Positions 38,201 through 45,929 of a stretch of DNA of 64,000 nucleotides are shown here, piece after piece (position 1 is the stretch's first letter; each line of letters begins with the position of its first letter). The translations under genes were made by a program, and so were the position numbers. Below the pieces are notes generated by a model. The model had not been told where the DNA came from and searched no databases. It saw nothing but the letters and a program-made list of their open reading frames with translations. Origin of the DNA: Flagellimonas sp. MMG031. Lineage in GTDB: Bacteria > Bacteroidota > Bacteroidia > Flavobacteriales > Flavobacteriaceae. Location of the stretch: assembly GCF_040112705.1 (NCBI RefSeq), contig NZ_CP157804.1:374501-438500 (forward strand), read 5' to 3'.

Positions 38201-38451
38201 CCGACATAGGAAATAGTTATGGTATAAGGTCCACCGGTTCTCATACCTGAAATACGGTAGAAACCATCAAAATCGGTAGCAGCACCATAGACTGTCCCGG
38301 ATGGCACGTGTTCTGCAACGATTGACGCACCCGGCAAAGGCTCTCCAACGTTGTCCGTTACCTGACCTCCCAAAGAAGACGTGGTAACCCCTTGTGCAAA
38401 TGCTGTTGCGGTAAAAAGAATGGCCGCAATAGCCAAGTAGATTCTTTTCAT
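35209..38451 (-). CDS. Oar-like TonB-dependent outer-membrane protein
   Basis: A 1080-residue outer-membrane receptor of the Oar/carboxypeptidase-regulatory type. The signal peptide ends at ATAFAQG; residues about 25-110 are the carboxypeptidase-like domain (LGGQVTDNVGEPLPGASIV, YRISGMRTGGPYTITISYVGF); then a plug with DFVRLTPQAQLSEG, AIYIDGAVNNDVFGLAGSG and GFSGGSINAVTRSGSNEFEGSAYYF; and a long barrel ending RWQAQLGIRYIFN. Oar-type proteins are abundant surface receptors in Bacteroidota and in Myxococcus, with roles in protein or peptide secretion or uptake; the ligand here is unknown. Its base composition is smooth and codon-biased, as for a highly expressed gene. Monocistronic with own promoter box and terminator. 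Confidence 0.92.
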   Translation of the reverse strand: MKRIYLAIAAILFTATAFAQGVTTSSLGGQVTDNVGEPLPGASIVAEHVPSGTVYGAATDFDGFYRISGMRTGGPYTITISYVGFNEIVKENVFLNLGSTERISVEMAEAATALDEVVLTGVSSGVFGANKTGTETNISQRQVATTPAASRSLADFVRLTPQAQLSEGDDGFSISLAGQNNRYNAIYIDGAVNNDVFGLAGSGTNGGQTGVNPLSVDAIETFQINIAPFDVRQSGFSGGSINAVTRSGSNEFEGSAYYFTRNESLAGKTPGALVNEGDDREKLAEFSANTYGVRLGGPLIEDKLFFFVNYERGETETPQPFTFSNYTGRASEADLAGLSSFLQNTYGYNPGIFDNNTRTLESNTLVAKLDWNINENHNLSLRHSYVGAENLEARNSGNRNIGFINGSEFFESTTNSTALELNSRFSNKFSNNLVVGFTAVRDDRDPFGQPFPTVDIQDGDGFISFGSEPFSTANLLNTDYLTITNNFNIYAGRHTITLGANAEFATVKNLFFAYNYGDYTFEDQFDDEGNLLSSGLNQFLTGQNADVYQHGYSLVGNGITGDESAGSADFETEQYGVYVQDEVDVTDNFRVSFGARIDIPVWRDGPVNEDFNTRTVGLLEAAGKDLQGARVGQQISNAVFSPRLGFNWDVNGDRTTQIRGGLGVFTSRLPLVWPGGSYNNNGVTGGFMFEFGQPFEADVNNQFEDPAPGSGGVGGNIDLISADFQLPQVMKYNFAIDQKLPWWGLIASADFLYTDVINDIYYENLNIGGPEGFYQGADNRPFYNRSNRIDGTYQGIYLASNTGGGNATTATFTLTKPFDNGFAGSVSYSFSESNKIFDGTSSQNSSQWRNILTVNGKNSNLPVTRSDFAGGSRILANVSYQLDWNENVSTTVALLYTGSQNAPYSFTYNEGRDLLNDDSRDNALIYIPRDASEIQFSGDEAQQAAQWEQLDNFISSIDYLDENRGGYAERNAERGPWSHILDLKVLQDFKIKFGNTKHTFQLSADVFNFTNLLNKDWGRLKFVRSSVSPLTTVSTGDTPVFSINQGVMDENGNPDFIEFDDRGIQSSRWQAQLGIRYIFN

Positions 38452-38536
38452 TTAATTCAGTGTTTAAGTGTTTAATTAGCGCTGCAAATGTGATCCATTT
38501 TTGACACACTGCGATTAAGCCAAAGTTAAAATCATG

Positions 38537-38544
38537 CAAATATA
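38537..38544 (-). promoter_or_regulatory. Candidate -7 box for the Oar-like receptor gene
   Basis: The minus strand reads TATATTTG (exact TAnnTTTG) with a TTG 16 bp upstream (plus-strand CAA at 38561-38563). It would give a leader of about 80 nucleotides. A second match (TAACTTTG, 38521-38528) lies closer to the gene but has no -33 partner. Confidence 0.45.
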
Positions 38545-38623
38545 CTTAACACTAAATTAACAATTAGAGTTCTTTGACAGACAATTGTTTAGGTTTTTTC
38601 GAAGGATTTGAAAAGATGGCAAC

Positions 38624-40261
38624 CTACTCCTTAAAAAATTGCAAAAGGTGCATTGTGGAACTGTCGTGTTTGCCAATTTCTGAATTCTCAATGTCCAATA
38701 AAATGGTTTTGGCCAATTCCTTGCCTAATTCCACGCCCCATTGGTCGTAGCTAAAAATATTCCAGATTACCCCTTGAACGAATATTTTATGCTCGTAAAG
38801 GGCAATCAAAGCTCCTAGACTTTTCGGGGTCAATTTTTCGATTAGAATAGAGTTGGTGGGCTTGTTTCCTTCAAAAATTTTGAAGGGCAACAATTTTTCC
38901 AGTTCCTCGCCCGATAATCCCGAGGATTTGAGCTCTCCCCTGACCTCATCGGCGGTTTTGCCGTTCATCAATGCCTCTGTTTGGGCAAAGTAGTTGGCCA
39001 TCAGCTTATTGTGGTGATCCACATCTCCGTGCAATGATTTCTTGTATCCAATAAAGTCTGTTGGAATCAATTTGGTCCCTTGGTGGATCAATTGGAAAAA
39101 AGCGTGCTGCGAATTGGTCCCTGGCTCGCCCCAGATGATGGTTCCTGATTCGTGGCCCACCCGATTTCCATTTCTGTCCATACTCTTTCCATTACTCTCC
39201 ATGATTCCTTGCTGCAAGTATGCCGAAAAACGGTGCAGGTATTGGGTGTATGGAATAATGGCCTCGGTTTCGGCGCCATAAAAGTTATTGTACCAAACAC
39301 TGATCAGTCCCAGTAGCACAGGTATGTTATCTTGGAAAGGGGCTTCTTTAAAATGTACATCCATTTCGTGGGCTCCATCCAAAAGGGCTTCAAAGTTTTC
39401 GTAACCCACAGACAAGGCAATTGAAAGTCCAACCGCGCTCCACAGGGAGAATCTGCCTCCGACCCAATCCCACATGGGAAACACATTGTCGTCGGCTATA
39501 CCAAATTCCTTGATTTTCTCAAGGTTGGTAGAGACGGCCACAAAATGATCGGCCACATCCTTTTCGGATGCATTTTTCAAGAACCATTTTTTAATGGTCA
39601 GTGCATTGCTCAGCGTTTCCTGGGTGGTAAACGATTTGGATACTATGACAAATAATGTGGTTTCAGGATTGAGCTCTTTCAACACTTCGTGAACCAAGTC
39701 CCCATCCACATTGCTCACAAAATGGGTCTTTAAGTCATTTTGATAAAACTTCAAGGCCTCGGTAACCATAGCAGGGCCTAAATCGGACCCACCTATACCA
39801 ATGTTCACGATATCGGTGAATGCTTTTCCCGTGTGTCCTTTGCGTTCTCCAGAAATGACAGCGTTGGAAAAGGATTTTATTTTTTCCTTCACCTCAAAAA
39901 CCTCATCTACGATGTTGACGCCATCCACCATAACCGTATCACCCTTTTTGGCCCGCAGTGCTGTATGCAGTACTGCCCTGCCTTCGGTCTGGTTGATGAG
40001 TTCCCCGCCAAAATAGCTCCCTATGGCATCCTGCAACCCTACTTCGTTGGAAAGTTGCAGTAGCAATTCCAAAGTTTCTTCTGTAATTCTATTCTTTGAA
40101 TAGTCCACCAAGAAATCGTTCCATTGGATCGAAAACTTTTGTCCCCGACCTTCTTCTTTTGAAAACAGTTCCCTTAAGTGTACGTTTTTTGTTTCTTGGT
40201 AATGTTGTTGTAGCTTTTTCCAGGCTTGGGTGGTAGTGGGGTCAATTGTGGGTAATGCCAT
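38624..40261 (-). CDS. pgi: Glucose-6-phosphate isomerase
   Basis: Interconverts glucose-6-phosphate and fructose-6-phosphate in glycolysis. The 545-residue protein has the PGI signatures: [53 protein letters not shown], the [15 protein letters not shown] catalytic region with [21 protein letters not shown], and [18 protein letters not shown]. The start [14 protein letters not shown] overlaps the stop of the upstream M23 peptidase gene by one base, making it the last gene of the DUF3108 / dioxygenase / peptidase / pgi operon. Confidence 0.97.
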   Translation of the reverse strand: MALPTIDPTTTQAWKKLQQHYQETKNVHLRELFSKEEGRGQKFSIQWNDFLVDYSKNRITEETLELLLQLSNEVGLQDAIGSYFGGELINQTEGRAVLHTALRAKKGDTVMVDGVNIVDEVFEVKEKIKSFSNAVISGERKGHTGKAFTDIVNIGIGGSDLGPAMVTEALKFYQNDLKTHFVSNVDGDLVHEVLKELNPETTLFVIVSKSFTTQETLSNALTIKKWFLKNASEKDVADHFVAVSTNLEKIKEFGIADDNVFPMWDWVGGRFSLWSAVGLSIALSVGYENFEALLDGAHEMDVHFKEAPFQDNIPVLLGLISVWYNNFYGAETEAIIPYTQYLHRFSAYLQQGIMESNGKSMDRNGNRVGHESGTIIWGEPGTNSQHAFFQLIHQGTKLIPTDFIGYKKSLHGDVDHHNKLMANYFAQTEALMNGKTADEVRGELKSSGLSGEELEKLLPFKIFEGNKPTNSILIEKLTPKSLGALIALYEHKIFVQGVIWNIFSYDQWGVELGKELAKTILLDIENSEIGKHDSSTMHLLQFFKE

Positions 40262-41541
40262 TACTGGGTGTATGATATTAGGGTTTCTTCGGGTTCTGTT
40301 GGCGTCGGGTCAACAAATTCAATACAATCCAATTGCTCTTTTAAAGGGGCTATATGCGCCATATAATCGGTACGCAATGAATCTGCAATGGGGTCGGCTT
40401 CGGGCAATTTTTCTTTTAAGGGATCCACTTGTCTTCCATTTTTCCAAAAACGGTAACACACATGGGGGCCTCCCGTATTTCCGGTCATCCCTACCCAACC
40501 GATTACATCGCCTTGCCGAACAAATTCTCCGCGTTTGACGTTCTGCGCCTTCATGTGAAGGTATTGGGTACTGTAAATGCTGTTGTGTTTTATCTTGACG
40601 TACTTGCCATTACCTCCTCTTCGGGTTGACTCTGTAACGGTCCCATCAGCGGTTGCCACAATGGGCGTGCCCACAGGAGCAGCATAATCTGTTCCTTTGT
40701 GCGGCCTTACTTTGTAACCATAGTAGGCAATTCTTCGTTTAAGATTGTAACGAGAGGAAAGCCTATATCCAAATTTGATGGGCGCCCTTAAAAAGGTGCT
40801 CCTTAAATTGTTGGCATCTTGATCAAAATAATCCAAAATGTTGTTTACGCTGTCGGCGACATAGGGAAATGCATAAACAGTCCTCCCCTTGTGTTCAAAA
40901 AGTGCTGCTTTAATGGGCCCACGACCGGCATAAATGGTATCGTTAATGTAACGTTCATCAAAAACCACCTTAAACTTATCCCCTTTTTCCAGTCGGAAGA
41001 AGTCAATCGTCCAAGCATAAATTTCGGATAGCCCTATGGTTACGCTATAATCTACCCCCAAATTATCCATAGCTTCGGATAGGCTGCTGTTGATAACGCC
41101 TCCTACTTCGCGCTCCCTTAGGGTGACCTTTCGTTTGTTCTTGTAAGCAACAGCGCTATCGCGAAGGTCCACCACAGTGTAGTTTATTCGATCATTTTGA
41201 TAGATAAAAACCTTGGCCACTTCGGAAGTATCCTTGGATTTTAGAATGAGATAGGGTTTGCCCACCATGATTTTTCGAACGTCGAAAGTGTCCCTATAAT
41301 TTTCGGAGATGGCCGCTATTTTGGGGTAGTCTACTTTATTTTTGAGCATGAGTTCACCAAAGCTATCGCCGTTACGCACTGTATCGCGCACTACATTGAA
41401 CTCATCCAGATTGAAACCATAATGGAGTTCTGGAAGCTTTTCGATCACTTCCACTTTTGCCACTTCTTCAACCGGTTCCTTAGTTTGTTTACATGATGCC
41501 AACACCGTCAGCACCACCATTGCCCCAATAATTTTCCGCAT
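40261..41541 (-). CDS. M23-family metallopeptidase, lipoprotein
   Basis: A 426-residue cell-envelope peptidase of the LytM/MepM type. The signal ends in a lipobox VLASC (Cys17); a middle domain (about 60-230) resembles the peptidoglycan-binding/OapA-like part of MepM; the M23 domain is C-terminal. Zinc motif one is [13 protein letters not shown] (His281, Asp285); QYLHMK supplies another histidine; but the second HxH motif reads His360-Val-Cys362 ([13 protein letters not shown]), so the usual last zinc ligand His is Cys. The enzyme would cut peptidoglycan cross-links if active. It follows the tryptophan-dioxygenase-like gene by 7 bp and overlaps pgi by one base. Confidence 0.9.
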   Translation of the reverse strand: MRKIIGAMVVLTVLASCKQTKEPVEEVAKVEVIEKLPELHYGFNLDEFNVVRDTVRNGDSFGELMLKNKVDYPKIAAISENYRDTFDVRKIMVGKPYLILKSKDTSEVAKVFIYQNDRINYTVVDLRDSAVAYKNKRKVTLREREVGGVINSSLSEAMDNLGVDYSVTIGLSEIYAWTIDFFRLEKGDKFKVVFDERYINDTIYAGRGPIKAALFEHKGRTVYAFPYVADSVNNILDYFDQDANNLRSTFLRAPIKFGYRLSSRYNLKRRIAYYGYKVRPHKGTDYAAPVGTPIVATADGTVTESTRRGGNGKYVKIKHNSIYSTQYLHMKAQNVKRGEFVRQGDVIGWVGMTGNTGGPHVCYRFWKNGRQVDPLKEKLPEADPIADSLRTDYMAHIAPLKEQLDCIEFVDPTPTEPEETLISYTQ

Positions 41542-41548
41542 TTTTCTT

Positions 41549-42523
41549 CTATTCCTTGTATTCTCTTTTTGCCGGGTTAAACACGTGGTCCACCCATTGT
41601 TTTCCCCAAGTATCCAACTCTTCTGTGGAATGCAAAGTTGGGAAAAAAATTATTTTCTGGAAACTGGGCGGCAAATAGTCCTTCCAATTGGTGCCCCCGG
41701 TCGCCTCTACATCCTTGTCTTCCCTTGCCAAATATCGATGGGCCGAACCCATGTGCATCAATGGCCAATTTACATTGGCATTCAGATCTAATTGTTTTAA
41801 CGCCGAAATCAGCTCTTCATTGCATCGGGATGCATCCGGAAGCTGTAAATACTTATCGTATACGGTGCTATCCTTCACCTGATTGGCTATTCGCAACAAC
41901 CGTGGGGTGTACCGTACCTCAAATTGTTTCAAGGTCAAGGTCTTTTCGCCTGTTTCCAGATCCGTGGCACCCTTTTTCCAATACACATGCTCAAAAAGCT
42001 CTTCGATGCTGTTTTCCGATGAAAATGATTCCCGTTCGGAAGGATGTACCATATGCTGTAAGGGTGTGGCATAGAATTCGATCATGCGATACTGAGCCGA
42101 CTGAAAGCCACTCGCCGGAAGCAATGCCATCCGGTAACGAAGGAACTGCTCGCGCTCCATTCCCTTGATCATAATACTGAACGAAGAAATCAACGCCTTG
42201 AAATAACTATTGATTCTTCGGACCTTTTCTATGAAAAAAGCTACATCCTGGGATTTATCCTCGACAATCTGTTTTTCTTCGTGCAAGATGAGCTTAAAGT
42301 ACAATTCGGTAATCTGATGGTACATGATGAAGATTTCTTCATCGGGGAAATGCGTTCGTGGCACCTGAAGGCTGAGCAGGGTATCCAAATGGATATAATC
42401 CCAGTAGGTTAGATATCTTTCGTACAACAGACCATCCAGATAGGAACTCAGGTCCTGACCTGAATTTTTGTACTTCTCTTCTAACTTATTGATCTGGGAA
42501 GCGATTTTTGCATCCTTGTCCAT
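41549..42523 (-). CDS. Tryptophan 2,3-dioxygenase family protein
   Basis: A 324-residue haem dioxygenase-family protein. Family features are the N-terminal YLTYWDYIHLDTLLSLQ, EEIFIMYHQITELYFKLILHE (substrate-pocket His and Phe region), PASGFQSAQYRMIEF and ATGGTNWKDYLPP near the C-terminus, after HMGSAHRYLARE. TDO opens the indole ring of tryptophan to N-formylkynurenine. The Bacteroidota branch is divergent, so the substrate is likely but not certain. No other kynurenine-pathway gene is nearby; instead it is embedded between a DUF3108 gene (11 bp upstream) and an M23 peptidase gene (7 bp downstream), an operon without obvious metabolic logic. Confidence 0.85.
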   Translation of the reverse strand: MDKDAKIASQINKLEEKYKNSGQDLSSYLDGLLYERYLTYWDYIHLDTLLSLQVPRTHFPDEEIFIMYHQITELYFKLILHEEKQIVEDKSQDVAFFIEKVRRINSYFKALISSFSIMIKGMEREQFLRYRMALLPASGFQSAQYRMIEFYATPLQHMVHPSERESFSSENSIEELFEHVYWKKGATDLETGEKTLTLKQFEVRYTPRLLRIANQVKDSTVYDKYLQLPDASRCNEELISALKQLDLNANVNWPLMHMGSAHRYLAREDKDVEATGGTNWKDYLPPSFQKIIFFPTLHSTEELDTWGKQWVDHVFNPAKREYKE

Positions 42524-42534
42524 GAAACACCGAA

Positions 42535-43335
42535 CTAATCCATTATTATTTTAAACTGGTTCTTGAGTCCATTATAACCATCCAAATCGGCCTTTAAGGA
42601 ACCAACGGCCAAATCGGCCTTTATTCTGATGGGTAATTTATTCCAATCATTGGAAACCCAAAGGGTAAGACTCTCCTTTTCCTTAAAAACACGACCGGAT
42701 TGAACCAGCGGCCTAAATTTAAGACATTCCACCTTGCCAAACTTGGTACGGATGATATCTTTTCCCAAATATTTTAATTGGAACTTAAAAACACCATCGT
42801 CGTCAAAGAGCATATCCAAATTAATGGATTGGCCAACCTTAAATTCTTCCAGATTATAGTTACTCCGCAGATAATAAGAAGCGGAAATCAAATCCTGAAT
42901 TTGGTCGTGGATTTTAAAATCCTGCTGTGTACCATTTTTGTTGTCAATCAGAAGTGCCTTGTCCTTTTCGTAATCAAATTCTATTTCGATGTCCTTGGTG
43001 TACCCGCCCTCATCGATTTTTCGGATGAACTTGTACGGCTTGCCATTGTCCATTCCAAAATAGCTTTCGTAGGTATCGTCCACCTTAAAAAAAATGCTAG
43101 CGAAGCCCGTGGTCTTTCCCCTGCCCACCACATGGTACACCGGAACCCCGTTTAGCTGTTCGGTGGTAAGGTGCATGGTCGCGTAACTTGCATTTAGAAT
43201 ACCATAGTGTATCCTAAATTTCAACCACTCCCCTGGTTTAAAGGCTGGCTGCGAACTCTGCCCCATCACCGGAAGGGCCATTACAAGCAGGAGTAAGGCG
43301 ATTATTGTCTTTTTCAAATGCAATTTCATGGTCAT
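42535..43335 (-). CDS. DUF3108 family exported protein
   Basis: A 266-residue protein with a signal peptide (LLLLVMALPVMGQ), belonging to DUF3108, a periplasmic all-beta family: PAFKPGEWLKFRIHYGILNASYATM, VPVYHVVGRGKTTGFASIFFKVDDTYESYF and WVSNDWNKLPIRIKADLAVGSLKADL. Function is unknown; the fold suggests an envelope or lipid-related role. The start may be 43335 or the second ATG at 43329. It is the first gene of the four-gene operon ending in pgi; 78 bp upstream lies the terminator of a candidate small RNA or leader. Confidence 0.87.
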   Translation of the reverse strand: MTMKLHLKKTIIALLLLVMALPVMGQSSQPAFKPGEWLKFRIHYGILNASYATMHLTTEQLNGVPVYHVVGRGKTTGFASIFFKVDDTYESYFGMDNGKPYKFIRKIDEGGYTKDIEIEFDYEKDKALLIDNKNGTQQDFKIHDQIQDLISASYYLRSNYNLEEFKVGQSINLDMLFDDDGVFKFQLKYLGKDIIRTKFGKVECLKFRPLVQSGRVFKEKESLTLWVSNDWNKLPIRIKADLAVGSLKADLDGYNGLKNQFKIIMD

Positions 43336-43412
43336 AAAATTAGTAAAATCACGTTAGGGGGCTACGCTGTTCACATATACTTAAACAAAACTTATTCCAA
43401 AATAGTATAAAC

Positions 43413-43441
43413 AAAAAAAAGCCCAGTCACAAGACTGGGCT
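43413..43441 (-). terminator. Intrinsic terminator of the candidate RNA
   Basis: Stem AGCCCAGTC (43420-43428) with GACTGGGCT (43433-43441), loop ACAA on the plus strand. Eight T follow on the minus strand, only four on the plus strand, so the main direction is minus. It lies upstream of the DUF3108 operon. Confidence 0.9.
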
Positions 43442-43516
43442 TTTCCTAAATAACCAACCAAACTTTAAATTATGAAAAACCAATACTTAAAGTTATAAGG
43501 GAACCACCCCTTATGT
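43413..43516 (-). ncRNA. Candidate structured small RNA (or attenuated leader)
   Basis: A minus-strand transcription unit of about 100 nucleotides with no coding potential. It has an exact -7 box (TATCTTTG, 43521-43528) just upstream, then three stem-loops in order: ATAAGGG/CCCTTAT with 6-base loop (43495-43514); directly abutting it, AACTTTAA/TTAAAGTT with 18-base loop (43461-43494); and a 9-bp terminator stem AGCCCAGTC/GACTGGGCT with 4-base loop (43420-43441) followed by eight T (43413-43420). All stems are perfect. It could be an independent small RNA or an attenuator leader for the DUF3108-TDO-M23-pgi operon, whose start is 78 bp downstream. No known RNA family was recognised. Confidence 0.65.
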
Positions 43517-43520
43517 GGGT

Positions 43521-43528
43521 CAAAGATA
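43521..43528 (-). promoter_or_regulatory. Candidate -7 box for the small RNA
   Basis: The minus strand reads TATCTTTG, an exact TAnnTTTG match, preceded by GCCG. The first stem-loop of the candidate RNA begins 7 bases downstream, where transcription should start. A clear TTG -33 element is not seen. Confidence 0.55.
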
Positions 43529-43655
43529 CGGCAAGCTTTTTCAGAAAAAAGTGATTTTAACGGACTTTAACTAAACCCCTAAGATATTGATTGGTTTTGG
43601 TTATTTTTTTGACAAATTATTAAGAAAACCAACCTGTTCGATCACATGATTTTCA

Positions 43656-45926
43656 CTAAAACCAATAACCCACACTAAAGAAAACATTGCTCGAATCAAT
43701 TTCGGGAGACCACGAGTAAAACACTTGGATAGGACCCAAAAAGGATTCAAATCCGTAACCAATGCCATAGCCGGAAAAACTGGGCTCTTCAAACCAGTCC
43801 CCTGTCCGGAAAAGATCATCAGCTACGTTGGCATAATTTGCCGTAAACAAGGCATGGTGCTTGGGCGCAAAACGGTAATCCAACCGTCCTAATCCCTTGA
43901 TATAGCTATTTCCGGGCAAACTCAGAAAATCGTACCCAAAGAATGGTATAAAATTGTTCACAAAATCGTTTCCATAACCTCCCAATACAAAATCAAAGGA
44001 AGCCACTTGGGATGTTCCTAGCTTAAACCCTGTGTCTGCTTCCAAAGTAACGCTCAAATTGTGAGCTGGAGAGAACACACCCCCAAACTTTCCCTTGGCC
44101 ACGGCAAATTCGGAGAAGTTATCGTTGTAATCAGAAGAAAACGCATAAAAATGAAAATCCCCATCAAATAGTAGTCCCTTCGTCGGAAAATATTTATCAT
44201 CGTAGGTATCCAGTTTTATTTGGGAGTAGGCGCTAAAATAGTTGGAGTTTTCAAAATTGGTTCTTTGATTTCCGGATGTGGCGACTTCCAACTCTGCATT
44301 CTCTTCCAACTGTCCCAACGTTCTTGTGCTATAGTTCAAAAACTTGTGTTCCGCACCAATGGTAAAGGCAAACTCTTCCTTTATAAACGTTTGAAGGTAT
44401 ACTTGGTTGGTAAGGTCGGTAACATCCAGATTTATCCGTTGGATGCTGGGGTCATTGAGCACATCAAAATTTCCCTGTATCAACGAAAAATCGGTTTCCG
44501 TGTCAAAATCCGTTAACGTGGAATTGACCCCAAAGCTCCAATAGTACCCCTTGTCCAAATAATATTGCATGTTGTACCGAATATGATCCCCCAAAATAAA
44601 ATCGAAAGAGGCTACATCGTCCTTCATTAAAAAGTTCTTTTTGGTGAGGTTGATCAAAGCGGCACTTTTGTATAGATCATCATAGTGTGCCGACATTTTG
44701 ATGAACATTTTGGTGGGGTCCTCCTTTAGTTTCAAAATCAAGTCCGTACCCAGTCCGTTGGAAATAAGATCATACCGAATGGCCATAAAATTTCCGGTGG
44801 CCGAAAGATTGTTGATACCTTGTCGAAGGTCATCGAATGAAATTTTTTCCGCCAGATTGAAGCGTAGTTTTCCCTTGATGTAGCCACGGGTATATTGTTC
44901 GTTTCCTTCAATGATCATACGGTTGATCGTTAAGCTATCCACCAGTTGGATCCTTTTTCTGTGAGGGGGCGTACCCTTTTGGCTCTGGGCAATTTGAAGG
45001 AGTTCATCCATTCTTTTTCTGGCAGCTGCTTCTCCGTTTTTGACGATTTGACCGCCTTTTTCGAAATCGATTACCGAAAATTCGTCAATTTCCGGCCGAA
45101 TGTACACATCCGTTTCCTTCGATTTCTTTTTCATATCGTTCACCGTGCGGTAATTATTGATCTGCAGCAAGATTTCGGTGGCAGAGGAAAGTGATTCCCT
45201 GGTTACCAAATCATGTTGCACATCCACCCCAATGATCAAATCCGCTCCCATTTCCCGAACCTGACCTATGGGATAATTGTTCACCACCCCGCCATCGATC
45301 AATATTTGCCCTTCGATTTCCGCAGGCTCAAAAAGGGAAGGAAAGGTTCCACTGGCCACAATGGCTTCGGGAAGATAGCCGTTGTCCAACACTATCTCTT
45401 CGCCGGTCTCAACATTGGTCGCAATGCACACAAATGGGATGGGCAGTTTTTTGAAATCCTCCACATCCTTCACATGGTAAAGCAATTGGACCAACAGATT
45501 ATAAATGTTCTGCCCACCAGAAATGGCCTGCGGAAAGGATACCTTAAAATTCTCAAAAGGCAGCGAAAGAGCATACCGCTCGGAATCCTCCTTCTCGTAA
45601 AAGGTCTTTGCGCTACGGGGCACATTGTCCTGGATCAAATCGGTAAAATCGGTGCTCCTAAAAATGGAATCCAATTGGGCTGCGGAATACCCAGAGGCAT
45701 ACAATGCCCCGACAATAGCGCCCATACTGGTGCCGCCAATGTAGTCCACCTTGATTCCAGCCTCCTCGATCACCTTTAAAACTCCGATGTGTGCGAGGCC
45801 CTTGGCGCCTCCACCGCTCAAAACAAGGCCCACCTTGGGCGGTTTGCTTTCCGAGATGTCCTGTGCCCAACCTGCCCAGCCGAGCAAGGCAAAACATATA
45901 GATAGATAGATGGCCTTGTTCCGCAT
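43656..45926 (-). CDS. Patatin-like phospholipase fused to a BamA-like outer-membrane barrel
   Basis: A 756-residue exported protein. After the signal peptide (to about GWAQD) the patatin domain (33-235) carries the oxyanion loop SGGGAKGLAHIGVL, the nucleophile elbow GGTSMGA (Ser67) and the second catalytic residue in LIDGGVVNNYPI (Asp211). A POTRA-like region (about 320-390: IEGNEQYTRGYIKGKLRFN) and a C-terminal 16-strand-type surface-antigen barrel (about 400-756, ending VFFSVGYWF) follow. This is the type Vd / PlpD-like autotransporter layout, which suggests that the lipase passes to or sits at the outer membrane. Its ATG is 3 bp after the uvrC stop, so it is downstream in the uvrC transcript. 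Confidence 0.92.
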   Translation of the reverse strand: MRNKAIYLSICFALLGWAGWAQDISESKPPKVGLVLSGGGAKGLAHIGVLKVIEEAGIKVDYIGGTSMGAIVGALYASGYSAAQLDSIFRSTDFTDLIQDNVPRSAKTFYEKEDSERYALSLPFENFKVSFPQAISGGQNIYNLLVQLLYHVKDVEDFKKLPIPFVCIATNVETGEEIVLDNGYLPEAIVASGTFPSLFEPAEIEGQILIDGGVVNNYPIGQVREMGADLIIGVDVQHDLVTRESLSSATEILLQINNYRTVNDMKKKSKETDVYIRPEIDEFSVIDFEKGGQIVKNGEAAARKRMDELLQIAQSQKGTPPHRKRIQLVDSLTINRMIIEGNEQYTRGYIKGKLRFNLAEKISFDDLRQGINNLSATGNFMAIRYDLISNGLGTDLILKLKEDPTKMFIKMSAHYDDLYKSAALINLTKKNFLMKDDVASFDFILGDHIRYNMQYYLDKGYYWSFGVNSTLTDFDTETDFSLIQGNFDVLNDPSIQRINLDVTDLTNQVYLQTFIKEEFAFTIGAEHKFLNYSTRTLGQLEENAELEVATSGNQRTNFENSNYFSAYSQIKLDTYDDKYFPTKGLLFDGDFHFYAFSSDYNDNFSEFAVAKGKFGGVFSPAHNLSVTLEADTGFKLGTSQVASFDFVLGGYGNDFVNNFIPFFGYDFLSLPGNSYIKGLGRLDYRFAPKHHALFTANYANVADDLFRTGDWFEEPSFSGYGIGYGFESFLGPIQVFYSWSPEIDSSNVFFSVGYWF

Positions 45927-45929
45927 AAT

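Noticed and set aside
43472..43498. Plus-strand mini-frame MKNQYLKL with an A-rich leader, as a possible leader peptide
   Set aside because: Only eight codons, no gene follows on the plus strand, and the promoter box and eight-T terminator point to minus-strand transcription through the same hairpins.
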